Positions 54,891 through 64,000 of a stretch of 64,000 bases of DNA are shown piece by piece. The notes beneath the pieces are model-generated. The model was not told the origin of the DNA and ran no database searches. It saw nothing but the letters and a program-made list of their open reading frames with translations. Where the stretch lies: contig JANQAK010000003.1 of assembly GCA_024707075.1 (NCBI GenBank), positions 186,001 through 250,000 of the forward strand, in the 5' to 3' direction. The stretch comes from Afipia sp. Its GTDB lineage: Bacteria > Pseudomonadota > Alphaproteobacteria > Rhizobiales > Xanthobacteraceae. A program made the translations under genes and the position numbers. Position 1 is the stretch's first letter. Each line of letters begins with the position of its first letter.

Positions 54891-55912
54891 GCGGCGGCGC
54901 TCCAGGCAAATTCACCGAACGCATCGTGAAGCGAGCGGCGCACATGGGCAGGATCGGTCGCGGTCAGAATGGTCTGGCGCCAGCGCTTGAGAACATCAGC
55001 CGATGCGGCGCTGTCCTTTGCCGCGACTTCGAGCGCCCAGCCCAGATGCTTGCGTGCATGTCGCAATCCGATGTGCGGTCCATAGTGATCGACAACCTCG
55101 TCGTAGAGACTGCATACGTAGCCAAGCTGGTCGCGAAGTTGCGGCGTCGGCTCAAGCGCGCCGCCGTCGAGGCGTCGTGCGATCTGTCCCGGCAGCCAAG
55201 GCTGGCCCTGTGCGCCCCGCCCGATCATGACGGCATCCGCGCCGGATGCTTCGAGTGCGCTCCTGGCCTGTTCGAATGAGGTGATGTCGCCGTTGACGAC
55301 GACGGGAATGCTCACCGCGTCCTTCACCGACCGCACGGCGCTCCAGTCGGCATTGCCCTTGTAGAACTGGCAACGGGTGCGCCCATGCACCGTAATAAGT
55401 TTCACGCCAGCTGTCTCGGCGCGCCGCCCCAGTTCGGGCGCATTGAGGGATTTGTCATCCCAGCCCAGACGCATTTTCAGGGTCACGGGGACACGGACGG
55501 CGGAGACCGTTGCATCGATAAGCCGAAGTGCATGGTCGAGGTCGCGCATCAGCGCAGAGCCGGACTGGCCGCCTGTCACATGGCGAGCGGGACAGCCCAT
55601 GTTGATGTCGATGATGTCAGCACCAGCGGCTTCCGCGATTCGTGCGCCTTCGGTCATCCAATGTGTTTCGCAGCCCGCAAGCTGGACTACATGCGGGCCG
55701 ATGCCGGTCGCTTCGCAGCGCAGGACGGACATCGGACGGCCGCGCGCGAGATCGTCGCTGGCGGTCATTTCCGAGACGACAAGACCAGCACCGAGTTCCG
55801 CGGCAATACGGCGGAACGGGGTATCGGTCACGCCGGACATAGGTGCGAGAAAGACGCGATTGGCAATCTCGATATCGCCAATGGTCAAAGCTGACTGACG
55901 TGCCGGAGTCAT
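54887..55912 (-). CDS. dusB: tRNA-dihydrouridine synthase
   Basis: This 341-residue FMN-dependent TIM-barrel enzyme has [12 protein letters not shown], the catalytic cysteine in [28 protein letters not shown] and [11 protein letters not shown]. It reduces uridines in the tRNA D-loop and was historically called NifR3 because it heads the ntrBC operon. The start is uncertain: the ATG before TPARQSAL is chosen, while a GTG nine bases earlier and a longer frame to 55999 are possible. A small hairpin (CCCCGC/GCGGGG, 55946-55963) lies in its leader. Confidence 0.94.
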   Translation of the reverse strand: MTPARQSALTIGDIEIANRVFLAPMSGVTDTPFRRIAAELGAGLVVSEMTASDDLARGRPMSVLRCEATGIGPHVVQLAGCETHWMTEGARIAEAAGADIIDINMGCPARHVTGGQSGSALMRDLDHALRLIDATVSAVRVPVTLKMRLGWDDKSLNAPELGRRAETAGVKLITVHGRTRCQFYKGNADWSAVRSVKDAVSIPVVVNGDITSFEQARSALEASGADAVMIGRGAQGQPWLPGQIARRLDGGALEPTPQLRDQLGYVCSLYDEVVDHYGPHIGLRHARKHLGWALEVAAKDSAASADVLKRWRQTILTATDPAHVRRSLHDAFGEFAWSAAA

Positions 55913-56166
55913 GCCAATCACTGCGTATCTCGTTTTTCTCGCGAACCCCGCGTCATTGCGGGGAACGCATAGCTTAATTTCTAAGCATCCTGCGACCATG
56001 CCTACACTTTAGCCATTTCTGAACGGCATGCAAGTGCGGCGCAACAATTCTTCCTGATTGTTCACACAGATGGGGAATCATGCTGTTACCCGCCTGAATA
56101 TGGTAAGGGCAGCACCTGACACTGCCAATATCCGGCTCAGCCACCCGCCCTGGTCGTTAGTTACCC

Positions 56167-57360
56167 ATGCCTACGTCAAAACGGACTGCCGCTATCATCG
56201 TCGCCGCCGGCCGAGGCCTGCGGGCCGGAACCGGCGGACCCAAGCAATATCGAACCATCGGCGGTAAAACCGTCCTTTCGAGGGCGATGGAGCCGTTTTG
56301 CACCCATCCGGACGTCTTCGCGGTGCAGCCGGTGCGCAATCCGGACGACGCCGATATTTTCGATCAGGCGGTCTCCCATCTCAAATACCAGCCGCCCGTG
56401 AGCGGCGGCGCGACGCGGCAGGCATCGGTGCGCGCGGGACTAGAGGCCTTGGCGGATCAGGCGCCGGACATCGTTCTCATCCACGATGCGGCCCGCGCGT
56501 TCGTGACGGACAAGGTGATCTCGCGCGCCATCGATGCGGCGCTGATCACCGGCGCGGCGATTCCGGTCGTCCCGGTCACGGATACCGTGAAGGTGGTCGA
56601 TGCATCGGGCGCTATCACGGCGACGCCGGATCGCGCGAATTTGCGAATCGCGCAAACGCCGCAGGCGTTTCGCTTCGATATCATTCTCGAAGCGCACCGC
56701 CGCGCCGCGCGCGAAGGCCGCGACGATTTCACCGACGACGCCGCGATCGCCGAATGGGCGGGATTGACGGTTGCGACCTTTGAAGGCGATGTTGCCAACA
56801 TGAAGCTGACCACACCGGAAGATTTTGCACGCGAGGAAGCGCGACTCGGCGCCATGCTGGGCGACATCCGCACCGGCACCGGCTACGACGTGCATGCGCT
56901 GACCGACGGGGATCACCTGATGCTGTGCGGCGTGCGCGTGCCGTTCAATCGCGGCTTCCTGGCCCATTCCGACGGCGACGTCGGGCTGCATGCCATCGTC
57001 GATGCCATTCTCGGCGCGCTGGCGGATGGCGACATCGGCTCGCACTTCCCGCCGAGCGATCCGAAGTGGAAGGGCGCCGCATCGGATCAATTCCTGAAGC
57101 ATGCGGTTGAACTCGTCGCCAAGCGCGGCGGACGGATCGCGCACCTTGAAGTCACCATGATCTGCGAAGCGCCGAAGATCGGCCCGCTGCGTGACGCCAT
57201 GCGCGCGAAGATCGCCGAGATCACCGGGCTTCCTCAATCGAGAATTGCGGTGAAGGCGACCACCAGCGAACGGCTCGGCTTCACCGGGCGGCAGGAAGGC
57301 ATCGCGGCCACTGCGGCCGCGACCATTCGTCTGCCTTGGGACGCAAGCGGGAGCAATTGA
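56167..57360 (+). CDS. ispDF: bifunctional IspD/IspF, MEP isoprenoid pathway
   Basis: This 397-residue fusion has IspD over about residues 1-230 ([39 protein letters not shown]) and IspF from about 235 ([49 protein letters not shown]). IspD makes CDP-methylerythritol and IspF cyclizes the phosphorylated product. The fused form is typical of alphaproteobacteria. The cinA-type gene starts two bases after its stop. Confidence 0.96.
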   Translation: MPTSKRTAAIIVAAGRGLRAGTGGPKQYRTIGGKTVLSRAMEPFCTHPDVFAVQPVRNPDDADIFDQAVSHLKYQPPVSGGATRQASVRAGLEALADQAPDIVLIHDAARAFVTDKVISRAIDAALITGAAIPVVPVTDTVKVVDASGAITATPDRANLRIAQTPQAFRFDIILEAHRRAAREGRDDFTDDAAIAEWAGLTVATFEGDVANMKLTTPEDFAREEARLGAMLGDIRTGTGYDVHALTDGDHLMLCGVRVPFNRGFLAHSDGDVGLHAIVDAILGALADGDIGSHFPPSDPKWKGAASDQFLKHAVELVAKRGGRIAHLEVTMICEAPKIGPLRDAMRAKIAEITGLPQSRIAVKATTSERLGFTGRQEGIAATAAATIRLPWDASGSN

Positions 57361-57361
57361 T

Positions 57362-57991
57362 ATGAGCGGCAGCGCCACCCGCGCCCTCTCCCGCTCGTTG
57401 CTGGATCTGTGCCGGATGCGCAAGCTCACCATTGCGACCGCCGAATCCTGCACGGGCGGACTGGTCGCGGCGGCGCTCACTGAAATCCCTGGCTCGTCCG
57501 ACGTGGTCGATCGCGGCTTCGTCACCTATTCCAATCAGGCCAAGCACGCCATGCTCGGGGTCGAGACCTCGACGCTGGAGACCTTCGGCGCGGTGAGCAA
57601 GGAAACCGCCGTCGCGATGGCGTTCGGCGCGCTCGAACATGCGGACACCGATCTCGCGGTTTCGATCACCGGCATCGCAGGCCCCGGCGGCGCGACGCCG
57701 GGCAAGCCCGTGGGTCTGGTACATCTGGCGGTGGCCGCGCGCGACGGCCGGATCATTCACAAGGAATGCCGCTTCGGCGCGGTGGGCCGCAGCAACGTGC
57801 GCGAGCAGTCGGTCGTCGAAGCCCTGAAAATGCTGACGGAGATGGCGCGCGGACCGCAGTCCCCGCTCAAGAAGCGCCCACGCGCGGCGGCCCATAGACC
57901 GCATCCGCGCGTTTCTCGAACGCCGCGGCGAAGCGCTGGAAAGCGGCGTCGAACATCGCGCCCATCAGCACCGCGAGCATCCGACTCTTGA
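57362..57991 (+). CDS. CinA C-terminal-domain protein (nicotinamide-nucleotide amidase)
   Basis: The first 165 or so residues form a complete CinA C-terminal/PncC domain: ATAESCTGGLVAAALTEIPGSS, DRGFVTYSNQAK, VSITGIAGPGGATPGKPVG. It deamidates NMN in pyridine nucleotide recycling. The frame continues for about 40 Arg/Pro-rich residues that read antisense to the coq10-like gene, so the two genes overlap tail to tail by 125 bases. That extension is probably unstructured, or reflects loss of the original stop. Confidence 0.9.
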   Translation: MSGSATRALSRSLLDLCRMRKLTIATAESCTGGLVAAALTEIPGSSDVVDRGFVTYSNQAKHAMLGVETSTLETFGAVSKETAVAMAFGALEHADTDLAVSITGIAGPGGATPGKPVGLVHLAVAARDGRIIHKECRFGAVGRSNVREQSVVEALKMLTEMARGPQSPLKKRPRAAAHRPHPRVSRTPRRSAGKRRRTSRPSAPRASDS

Positions 57992-58337
57992 ACTCGTAGG
58001 CGATGAAGAAGCCGACATCGCAGGCGTCGTCGGATTTCGCCTCGAAGGTCCAGCGGTTTTCCAGCTTGCTGAACGGGCCTTGCAGATACTCGACAAGGAT
58101 TTTCAGGTTCGGCCTGTCCAGCGTGACGCGGCTGGTGAAGGTCTCGCGCACCACCTGAAACGACACCGTCATGTCGGCAATGATGACTTCGCCGCCGTCG
58201 GGCTTCGATGTGCGCTGTCGGACTTTCAGCGACTGGCACATCGGCACGAATTCAGGATAGCGCTCGACGTCGGCGACGAGATCGAACATCTTCTCCGCGC
58301 TGTGGCGGACACGGCGCTTGTTTGAGAACTGCGGCAT
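57867..58337 (-). CDS. COQ10/RatA-like START-domain protein
   Basis: This 156-residue protein is a helix-grip (START/polyketide cyclase) fold: FSNKRRVRHSAEKMFDLVADVERYPEFVPMC, ADMTVSFQVVRETFTSRV, LEYLQGPF-like EYLQGPFSKLENRWTFE, and DAAFQRFAAAFEKRAD. It matches the Coq10 ubiquinone-binding family and the E. coli RatA group. In alphaproteobacteria a role in ubiquinone function is more likely than a toxin role. It follows lipA downstream, separated by a palindromic repeat. Confidence 0.88.
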   Translation of the reverse strand: MPQFSNKRRVRHSAEKMFDLVADVERYPEFVPMCQSLKVRQRTSKPDGGEVIIADMTVSFQVVRETFTSRVTLDRPNLKILVEYLQGPFSKLENRWTFEAKSDDACDVGFFIAYEFKSRMLAVLMGAMFDAAFQRFAAAFEKRADAVYGPPRVGAS

Positions 58338-58386
58338 CGAGGAGCGGCTAAAGCGTTATTGGTTTAAGTTGAAATGGATTTTGCTT

Positions 58387-58454
58387 CCGCTCGTCCCCGC
58401 GAAAGCGGGGACCCATTCTTGATTCTGGATTCCCGCTTTCGCGGGAATGAGCGG
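58387..58454. repeat. palindromic intergenic repeat, family C (double hairpin)
   Basis: Two perfect 8-bp hairpins, GTCCCCGC-GAAA-GCGGGGAC (58393-58412) and ATTCCCGC-TTTC-GCGGGAAT (58429-58448), are enclosed by outer arms CCGCTC and GAGCGG. It lies between lipA and the coq10-like gene and may cut read-through. Confidence 0.8.
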
Positions 58455-58490
58455 AGGATGGGACGTGTGTCGATCTGAACAAATCACACC

Positions 58491-59450
58491 CTATCGCTTC
58501 GCCGCTGCGCGGGCCGCCTGCAATTTCGCGAAGTCCTCGCCGGCGTGATGCGACGAGCGCGTCAGCGGGCTCGCAGATACCATCAGGAAACCCTTGGTAT
58601 AGGCGACCCGCTCGTAGCCGCCGAATTCGTCCGGCGTCACATAGCGCATCACCGCGTGATGCTTGAGGCTCGGTTGCAGATACTGGCCGATGGTGAGGAA
58701 GTCGACGTCCGCCGAGCGCAGATCGTCCATCACCTGCAACACCTCGTGGCGCTCCTCGCCGAGGCCGACCATGATGCCGGACTTGGTGAACAGGGTCGGG
58801 TCCATTTCCTTGACCCGCTGCAACAGCCGGATCGAATGGAAATAGCGTGCGCCTGGACGCACCGTCAGATAGCGCGACGGCACGGTTTCCAGATTGTGGT
58901 TGAACACATCGGGCTTCGCTGCCACGACCTGCTCCAGCGCGCCATCCTTGCGCAGGAAATCCGGCGTCAGAATTTCGATTGTCGTGTTGGGGCAGTTCGC
59001 GCGAATGGCGCGGATGGTTTTCGCGAAATGATCCGCGCCGCCGTCGGTGAGATCGTCGCGATCCACCGAGGTGATGACGACGTGGCTCAGGCCGAGCTTC
59101 TGGACCGCCAGCGCGATATGTTCCGGCTCGGAGGCATCGAGCGCGCCGGGCATCCCGGTCTTGACGTTGCAGAAGGCGCAGGCGCGGGTGCAGGTGTCGC
59201 CCATGATCATGAAGGTGGCGTGCTTCTTGTCCCAGCACTCGCCGATGTTCGGGCAGCCCGCTTCCTCGCACACCGTGACGAGGCCGTTTTCCTTGACGAT
59301 ATTTCGGGTGTTGGCGTAGCCGCGCGACATCGGCGCGCGCACGCGAATCCAGTCGGGCTTCGCCGGCGACTTCGCATCCGGCCGGTTGACCTTCTCCGGA
59401 TGGCGCGGACGCACCTGACTGGAGGACACCGTATCGATCAGAACAACCAT
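58491..59450 (-). CDS. lipA: lipoyl synthase
   Basis: This 319-residue radical-SAM enzyme has the auxiliary cluster motif [12 protein letters not shown], the SAM cluster motif CTRACAFC, and the C-terminal RSSHHAGE with the conserved serine. It inserts two sulfurs into octanoyl-E2/GcvH. It is followed by the palindromic repeat and the coq10-like gene, an order common in this family. Confidence 0.97.
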   Translation of the reverse strand: MVVLIDTVSSSQVRPRHPEKVNRPDAKSPAKPDWIRVRAPMSRGYANTRNIVKENGLVTVCEEAGCPNIGECWDKKHATFMIMGDTCTRACAFCNVKTGMPGALDASEPEHIALAVQKLGLSHVVITSVDRDDLTDGGADHFAKTIRAIRANCPNTTIEILTPDFLRKDGALEQVVAAKPDVFNHNLETVPSRYLTVRPGARYFHSIRLLQRVKEMDPTLFTKSGIMVGLGEERHEVLQVMDDLRSADVDFLTIGQYLQPSLKHHAVMRYVTPDEFGGYERVAYTKGFLMVSASPLTRSSHHAGEDFAKLQAARAAAKR

Positions 59451-59589
59451 GAAAAGCCTGTAATTTCCGTATACTTACCTATGCTCGCCGCCCCTTTGGT
59501 GCAAGCTGGCAGTATCGTGCTAGTTTGCAGTGAATAACACGTTTTCAGGCAATCCCGCACGGCCCAGAACGACCATCCCCTGCCCATAA

Positions 59590-60186
59590 ATGGCTGAGCG
59601 CAATATCCCCGCCCCTACAGGACGCCTGCTGACGCGGAAATTTTTTGCGCGCAGCGTCCATGACGTGGCACCGGACCTGATCGGCGCGACGCTGCTGGTG
59701 GACGGCGTCGGCGGCATCATCGTTGAGGTCGAGGCCTATCACCACACCGATCCGGCGGCGCATTCCTTCAACGGACCGACCCCGCGCAACATGGTGATGT
59801 TCGGCCCGCCCGGTTTTCTCTACGTCTATCGCTCCTACGGCATCCACTGGTGCATGAATTTCGTCTGCGAGAAGGAAGGCTCAGCCAGCGCCGTTTTGAT
59901 CCGCGCGCTGGAGCCGACCCATGGCATCCCGGCGATGCGGCGGCGGCGCGGGCTGCACGAGGAACGCACGCTCTGTTCGGGGCCGGGCAAGCTCTGCGAG
60001 GCGATGGCGGTCAGCGTCAAGCACAACGGTCTTGCGCTCGATGCGCCGCCGCTCGCGATTTACGCGCGGACTCGCAAACCTGAGATCGTCATCGGCCCCC
60101 GCATCGGCATCACCAAGGCGGTGGAGTTGCCGTGGCGATACGGGCTGAAGGATTCGAAATTCCTCAGCAAGCCGTTTCCGGCATAA
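59590..60186 (+). CDS. DNA-3-methyladenine glycosylase (AAG/MPG family)
   Basis: This 198-residue protein has [16 protein letters not shown], the active-site glutamate in [39 protein letters not shown] and [12 protein letters not shown]. It removes alkylated purines from DNA in base-excision repair. It is divergent from lipA and monocistronic, followed by 197 bases without a gene. Confidence 0.94.
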   Translation: MAERNIPAPTGRLLTRKFFARSVHDVAPDLIGATLLVDGVGGIIVEVEAYHHTDPAAHSFNGPTPRNMVMFGPPGFLYVYRSYGIHWCMNFVCEKEGSASAVLIRALEPTHGIPAMRRRRGLHEERTLCSGPGKLCEAMAVSVKHNGLALDAPPLAIYARTRKPEIVIGPRIGITKAVELPWRYGLKDSKFLSKPFPA

Positions 60187-60383
60187 GGCAAAATGGTGAC
60201 GCACTTCGCTGCAAAAGGCGAAGTGGTGACGGGATCGTGGCGCGATAAAATTTCGGATGTTTGCGTCGCGGGAGCGGCGCTTCGGCGGAATGCTCCTGCG
60301 CCATGCGCAATCCGCATAGTCAATTCCCTCGCCCGCCCGCAGAATGTGCATTCATCAAAATGCAGGCATGCGCAGCGAGCGGC

Positions 60384-61553
60384 TCAGAACTGCCGTCGAC
60401 TGAAGTCGGTCAGCAGCGCAAACAAAATAATGAAAAATGCTGCGACGGTCACCGGCGCGAAGGCGTATGCCGCATCCCGGCTGATGTCCCACGCAATTCC
60501 GCCGAGAATGGAGATCACCATCGCCAGACCGTAGCCGATGGTGAACACGCCCGCCGAAAAGCGCGGCACATCATCCGGCGCGACCATCAGCGCGGGAAGC
60601 GCGAGCACAAGCGTGAGCACGACGGCGCAGGCAAATCCGATCATCGCCGCCGCGCCGACTATGACCCATGATGCGGAGCCCAGCAGCAGGCCGGCGACGC
60701 CGGCAAGCCCGATCGCGCCTGCGCCGAGCAGCGGCCACTTCCTCCGCTCCCAGCGGCCTGCCATCGCGAGCAGGATGAAGGAAGCCGGGAGTTGGCCGAT
60801 ATTGAGCGCGGTCAGCGCCGGGCCGATCAGCTCGGTGTGGCCGATCTGAAGCATGTATCCGGGGAAGAAGGCGTTGGCGCAGAAGTACAACTGGTTGGCC
60901 CCGCCCATCATCAGGCCGATTTTCCAGAGCAGCGGGCTGCGCCAGTCCGGCATCCAGTGGCGGTGGCGCGCGGGCGGCGCGCTTTTGCCGCCGGGCTGGA
61001 AAATGAAAATGACCAGCGCGATGATCGCGAGCGGAATCGACCACAGCACGAGGCTGGCGCGCCAGCTCCCGGCCACAAGCGGCAGGATGACGGCGGCAAG
61101 GATGACCGGGAAGATTTCGCCGAACAAAAGGCCGTTGGTATAGACCGCCGTGGCGAAGCCGATCCGCTGCGGCGCCCACTGGCGCACGGTCGGCGGCAGC
61201 GCGGGCTGCATCACCGCGATCCCCGCCGCCATCACGACCGTGGCGACGTAAAGCGTCATGGCGTCGAACGCGATGCCCCGCAAGGCCGAGCCAGAGGCCG
61301 CGATCAGAAGCCCGATGATGAGCGCGGGCACCGCGCCCACCCGCGCGATCAGCAGCGAGCCCGGCACCGCGACCAGCGCGAACAGGAACACCGGGATCGC
61401 GTTCAGGATGCCGACCTGCGTGCCGGATAGCTTGAGATCGAGGATGATGAGCGCAAGGATCGGCGGCACCGCCAGAATGGTCAGCCGAAGACCGTTTCCT
61501 GCAAGCCACAGCAGGACGAGCGCGCCGAGCGACGAGGACCGTGATGAGGTCAC
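60384..61553 (-). CDS. MFS transporter, CynX/NimT-like
   Basis: This 389-residue protein has twelve predicted helices in two halves, with [30 protein letters not shown] and a central basic loop ([14 protein letters not shown]). The CynX/NimT group exports or imports small anions and drugs such as cyanate and nitroimidazole. The start GTG overlaps the valS stop (GTGA), so it is translated after valS. The substrate is unknown. Confidence 0.85.
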   Translation of the reverse strand: MTSSRSSSLGALVLLWLAGNGLRLTILAVPPILALIILDLKLSGTQVGILNAIPVFLFALVAVPGSLLIARVGAVPALIIGLLIAASGSALRGIAFDAMTLYVATVVMAAGIAVMQPALPPTVRQWAPQRIGFATAVYTNGLLFGEIFPVILAAVILPLVAGSWRASLVLWSIPLAIIALVIFIFQPGGKSAPPARHRHWMPDWRSPLLWKIGLMMGGANQLYFCANAFFPGYMLQIGHTELIGPALTALNIGQLPASFILLAMAGRWERRKWPLLGAGAIGLAGVAGLLLGSASWVIVGAAAMIGFACAVVLTLVLALPALMVAPDDVPRFSAGVFTIGYGLAMVISILGGIAWDISRDAAYAFAPVTVAAFFIILFALLTDFSRRQF

Positions 61554-64000
61554 GCCACGTCCTTCAGCCGCTCCAGCGCTTCGAGGATTTTCGCCTTGCG
61601 CGTCTCAGCTTCCTCGCGCTTCTCGCGCTGTTCGTCGATCACCTCTTCCGGCGCGTTGGCGACGAACTTCTCGTTGCCCAGCTTGGCGTCGACCCGCTTG
61701 ATGTCGGCGTCGGCCTTTGCAAGCTCCTTGTCGAGGCGCACTTTTTCAGCCGCGAGATCGATCACGCCCTTGAGCGGAATCGCGGCCACCTCGCCGCGCA
61801 CCAGCAGTTGCACCGAGCCGTCCGGCGCGCGATCCGCGAACGAAATGTCGCCGAGACGCGCGAGACGCTTCATCACGTCGCTCCAGCGTTCGGCGCGCGC
61901 CTTGATGTCGGGCGATGCGCCGACCAGCACCAGCGGAAACAGCGTGGCGGGCGGAATGTTCATTTCCGCGCGCAGCGAGCGGATCGCCGACACCAGTTCG
62001 GTCAGCCAGCCGATTTCGGATTCGGCGGCGGGATCGCTGAACGGTTCGGCCTGCGTCTCCGGCGGAATAATCATCGGCATCGCCAGCGGATCGCCGGGAA
62101 TCGCCACGTCGATCACCGGTGGCGGTGGCGCCTTCAGCGGCCACTCCGCCAGCGCCAGAAGGCCGTCGCGCTTCGCCGTCACCGCCCACAGTTCCTCGGT
62201 GAGGAAGGGCATGAACGGATGCAGCAGCTTGAGGATTTCGTCGCGCGCCCAGGCGATGCTGGCCTGCGTCTCCGCTTTCGCGGGATTGTCCGGCCCCATC
62301 AGCACGGGCTTGGCCAGTTCGAGATACCAGTCGCAGAACACGTTCCAGACGAAGCGGTACATGATCCCGGCGGCGTCGTTGAAGCGATAGGCCTGAATCG
62401 CGTCGGTGACGTCGCGCGTCGCCTTTGCGGTCTCGTGCGCGATCCAGCGGTTCAGCGTCTCTTTGGTCTGTGTCGGATCGAAGCCGTCGGCCAGCGCGCA
62501 GCCGTTCATTTCTGCGAAGCGCGAGGCGTTCCACAGCTTGGTCGCGAAGTTGCGGTAGCCTTCGACACGCTGGGTGGAGAGCTTGATGTCGCGGCCCTGC
62601 GCCGCCATCGCCGCCAGCGTAAATCGCAATGCGTCCGCGCCGTAGTCGTCGATCAGGTGCAGCGGATCGATGACGTTGCCTTTCGACTTCGACATCTTCG
62701 CGCCCTTCTCGTCGCGGACGAGGGCGTGGATGTAGACGGTCGGGAACGGCACGTCCTTCATGAAATGGATGCCCATCATCATCATCCGGGCGACCCAGAA
62801 GAAGATGATGTCGAAGCCCGTCACCAGTACGTTGGTCGGGTAATAGCGTTCGACGTCCGTGGTGTCGTCCGGCCAGCCCAGCGTCGAGAACGGCCACAGC
62901 GCCGACGAGAACCAGGTATCCAGCACATCTTCATCACGCGTGATGAAGCCGTCGCGTTTCGCCGGATCGAGCGCCATGTCATGGCCCTGCTCCGCCGTGA
63001 TGACCTCCTGCTCGACGTAGTAGCCGAGCGCCTTGCCCACCGCCTCGTCCTCGGTCTCGGCGACGAACACCTTGCCGTCCGGTCCGTACCACGCCGGGAT
63101 CTGGTGGCCCCACCAGAGCTGGCGCGAGATGCACCATGGCTGGATGTTCTCCATCCACTCGAAGTAGGTCTTCTCCCAGTTCTTCGGCACGAACGCCGTC
63201 TCGCCGTTGCGCACGGCTGCGATGGCCGGCTCCGCCAGCGTCTTGGCGTCGACGTACCACTGGTCGGTCAGATACGGCTCGATCACCACGCCGGAGCGGT
63301 CGCCGTGCGGCACCATGTGGGTGTTGGGTTCGATCTTCTCGAGGAAGCCGGTCTCTTCGAGCTTCGCGACGATCAGCTTGCGCGCTTTGAGGCGATCCAA
63401 GCCGTGCAGTTCCTCGGCGAAGATCAATGCGGCTTCCGGCAGACCACGCAGATAGTCCTCGTTGCCGGTGAGCGACAGACGCGCTTCCTGATCCAGCACG
63501 CTGATCGACGGCAGGTTGTGACGGCGGCCGACCTCGAAGTCGTTGAAGTCGTGCGCCGGCGTGATCTTCACCGCGCCCGAGCCCTTCTCGGGATCGGAGT
63601 ACTCGTCGGCCACGATCGGGATCAGGCGTCCGACCAGCGGCAGCACCACGTTCATGCCGACCAGATGCGTGTAGCGTTCGTCCTCGGGATTCACCGCGAC
63701 GGCGGTGTCGCCGAGCATGGTCTCGGGGCGCGTGGTGGCGACCACGATGTAGCTCGACGGATTCTCCACCTCGAACTTGCGGCCCGCGATCGGATAGCGC
63801 AGATGCCACAGGCTGCTCTTGACTTCGATCTGCTGCACTTCGAGGTCCGAGATCGCGGTCAGCAGCTTCGGGTCCCAGTTGACCAGCCGCTTGTCCTTGT
63901 AGATCAGCCCCTGCGAATAAAGCTCGACGAACACTTTCGCGACGGCGCGCGACAGCCCCTCGTCCATGGTGAAGCGTTCGCGCGACCAGTCGCAGGACGC
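61550..64000 (-). CDS. valS: valyl-tRNA synthetase, 5' part outside the window
   Basis: At least 816 residues are visible. The frame is open to the window edge ([15 protein letters not shown]), so the HIGH motif lies beyond. KMSKS appears as [12 protein letters not shown]. The editing domain ([20 protein letters not shown]), [18 protein letters not shown], the anticodon-binding helices and the C-terminal coiled coil ([19 protein letters not shown]) are all present. It charges tRNA-Val. It is the first gene of a unit with the MFS transporter. Confidence 0.96.
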   Translation of the reverse strand, partial: ASCDWSRERFTMDEGLSRAVAKVFVELYSQGLIYKDKRLVNWDPKLLTAISDLEVQQIEVKSSLWHLRYPIAGRKFEVENPSSYIVVATTRPETMLGDTAVAVNPEDERYTHLVGMNVVLPLVGRLIPIVADEYSDPEKGSGAVKITPAHDFNDFEVGRRHNLPSISVLDQEARLSLTGNEDYLRGLPEAALIFAEELHGLDRLKARKLIVAKLEETGFLEKIEPNTHMVPHGDRSGVVIEPYLTDQWYVDAKTLAEPAIAAVRNGETAFVPKNWEKTYFEWMENIQPWCISRQLWWGHQIPAWYGPDGKVFVAETEDEAVGKALGYYVEQEVITAEQGHDMALDPAKRDGFITRDEDVLDTWFSSALWPFSTLGWPDDTTDVERYYPTNVLVTGFDIIFFWVARMMMMGIHFMKDVPFPTVYIHALVRDEKGAKMSKSKGNVIDPLHLIDDYGADALRFTLAAMAAQGRDIKLSTQRVEGYRNFATKLWNASRFAEMNGCALADGFDPTQTKETLNRWIAHETAKATRDVTDAIQAYRFNDAAGIMYRFVWNVFCDWYLELAKPVLMGPDNPAKAETQASIAWARDEILKLLHPFMPFLTEELWAVTAKRDGLLALAEWPLKAPPPPVIDVAIPGDPLAMPMIIPPETQAEPFSDPAAESEIGWLTELVSAIRSLRAEMNIPPATLFPLVLVGASPDIKARAERWSDVMKRLARLGDISFADRAPDGSVQLLVRGEVAAIPLKGVIDLAAEKVRLDKELAKADADIKRVDAKLGNEKFVANAPEEVIDEQREKREEAETRKAKILEALERLKDVA

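Overview
The window looks like chromosomal DNA of an alphaproteobacterium of the Bradyrhizobium/Nitrobacter/Rhodopseudomonas group (Nitrobacteraceae). The basis is high G+C, the gene order dusB-ntrB-ntrC-ntrY-ntrX-dat-hfq-hflX, a fused ispDF followed by a cinA C-terminal domain, a DUF3551-type secreted protein, and palindromic intergenic repeats that I recall from this group. I cannot name the species from sequence alone.

Region 1 (0-14.5 kb) is a surface-adhesin and second-messenger locus. It holds a divergent LapG-like cysteine protease, a 1502-residue FecR/VCBS-repeat protein with a type I secretion end, its ABC transporter and HlyD-type adaptor, and then a CHASE2 class III cyclase, a metallo-beta-lactamase-fold hydrolase and a cNMP-binding membrane protein. 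The last three resemble a make/break/sense set for a cyclic nucleotide. Region 2 (14.5-18 kb) holds small secreted or membrane proteins, a PilZ protein and one frameshifted membrane-protein gene.

Region 3 (about 18-26 kb) is an integrative mobilizable element: mobC, a relaxase with no N-terminal tyrosine, several small coupled genes, a coupling protein with a C-terminal instead of N-terminal membrane anchor, gene debris, a tyrosine recombinase and a serine-recombinase remnant abutting tRNA-Ser(UGA). No mating-pair (VirB) genes are present, so it could be mobilized but not self-transfer.

Region 4 (26-36.5 kb) is core: rlpA, an epoxide-hydrolase-like gene, a D,D-carboxypeptidase, a tmk-holB-metG-tatD-MBL run, and an acyl-CoA synthetase. 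Region 5 (36.4-40.8 kb) is accessory, with AT-rich edges, uncharacterized small genes, a DapA-family protein whose Schiff-base lysine is arginine, and a GH13 glucosidase.

Region 6 (41-64 kb) is core: nuclease, queC with a VUT transporter, mazG, succinate-semialdehyde dehydrogenase, the hflX/hfq/dat/ntrXYCB/dusB block read leftward, ispDF, cinA C-terminal domain, coq10-like, lipA, 3-methyladenine glycosylase, an MFS transporter and valS running off the right end.

A cross-cutting oddity is that six loci show what looks like a one-base insertion that breaks, fuses or extends a reading frame. This could be assembly error or real decay and should be settled before those proteins are interpreted. 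No CRISPR array and no rRNA were seen; one tRNA gene was found.
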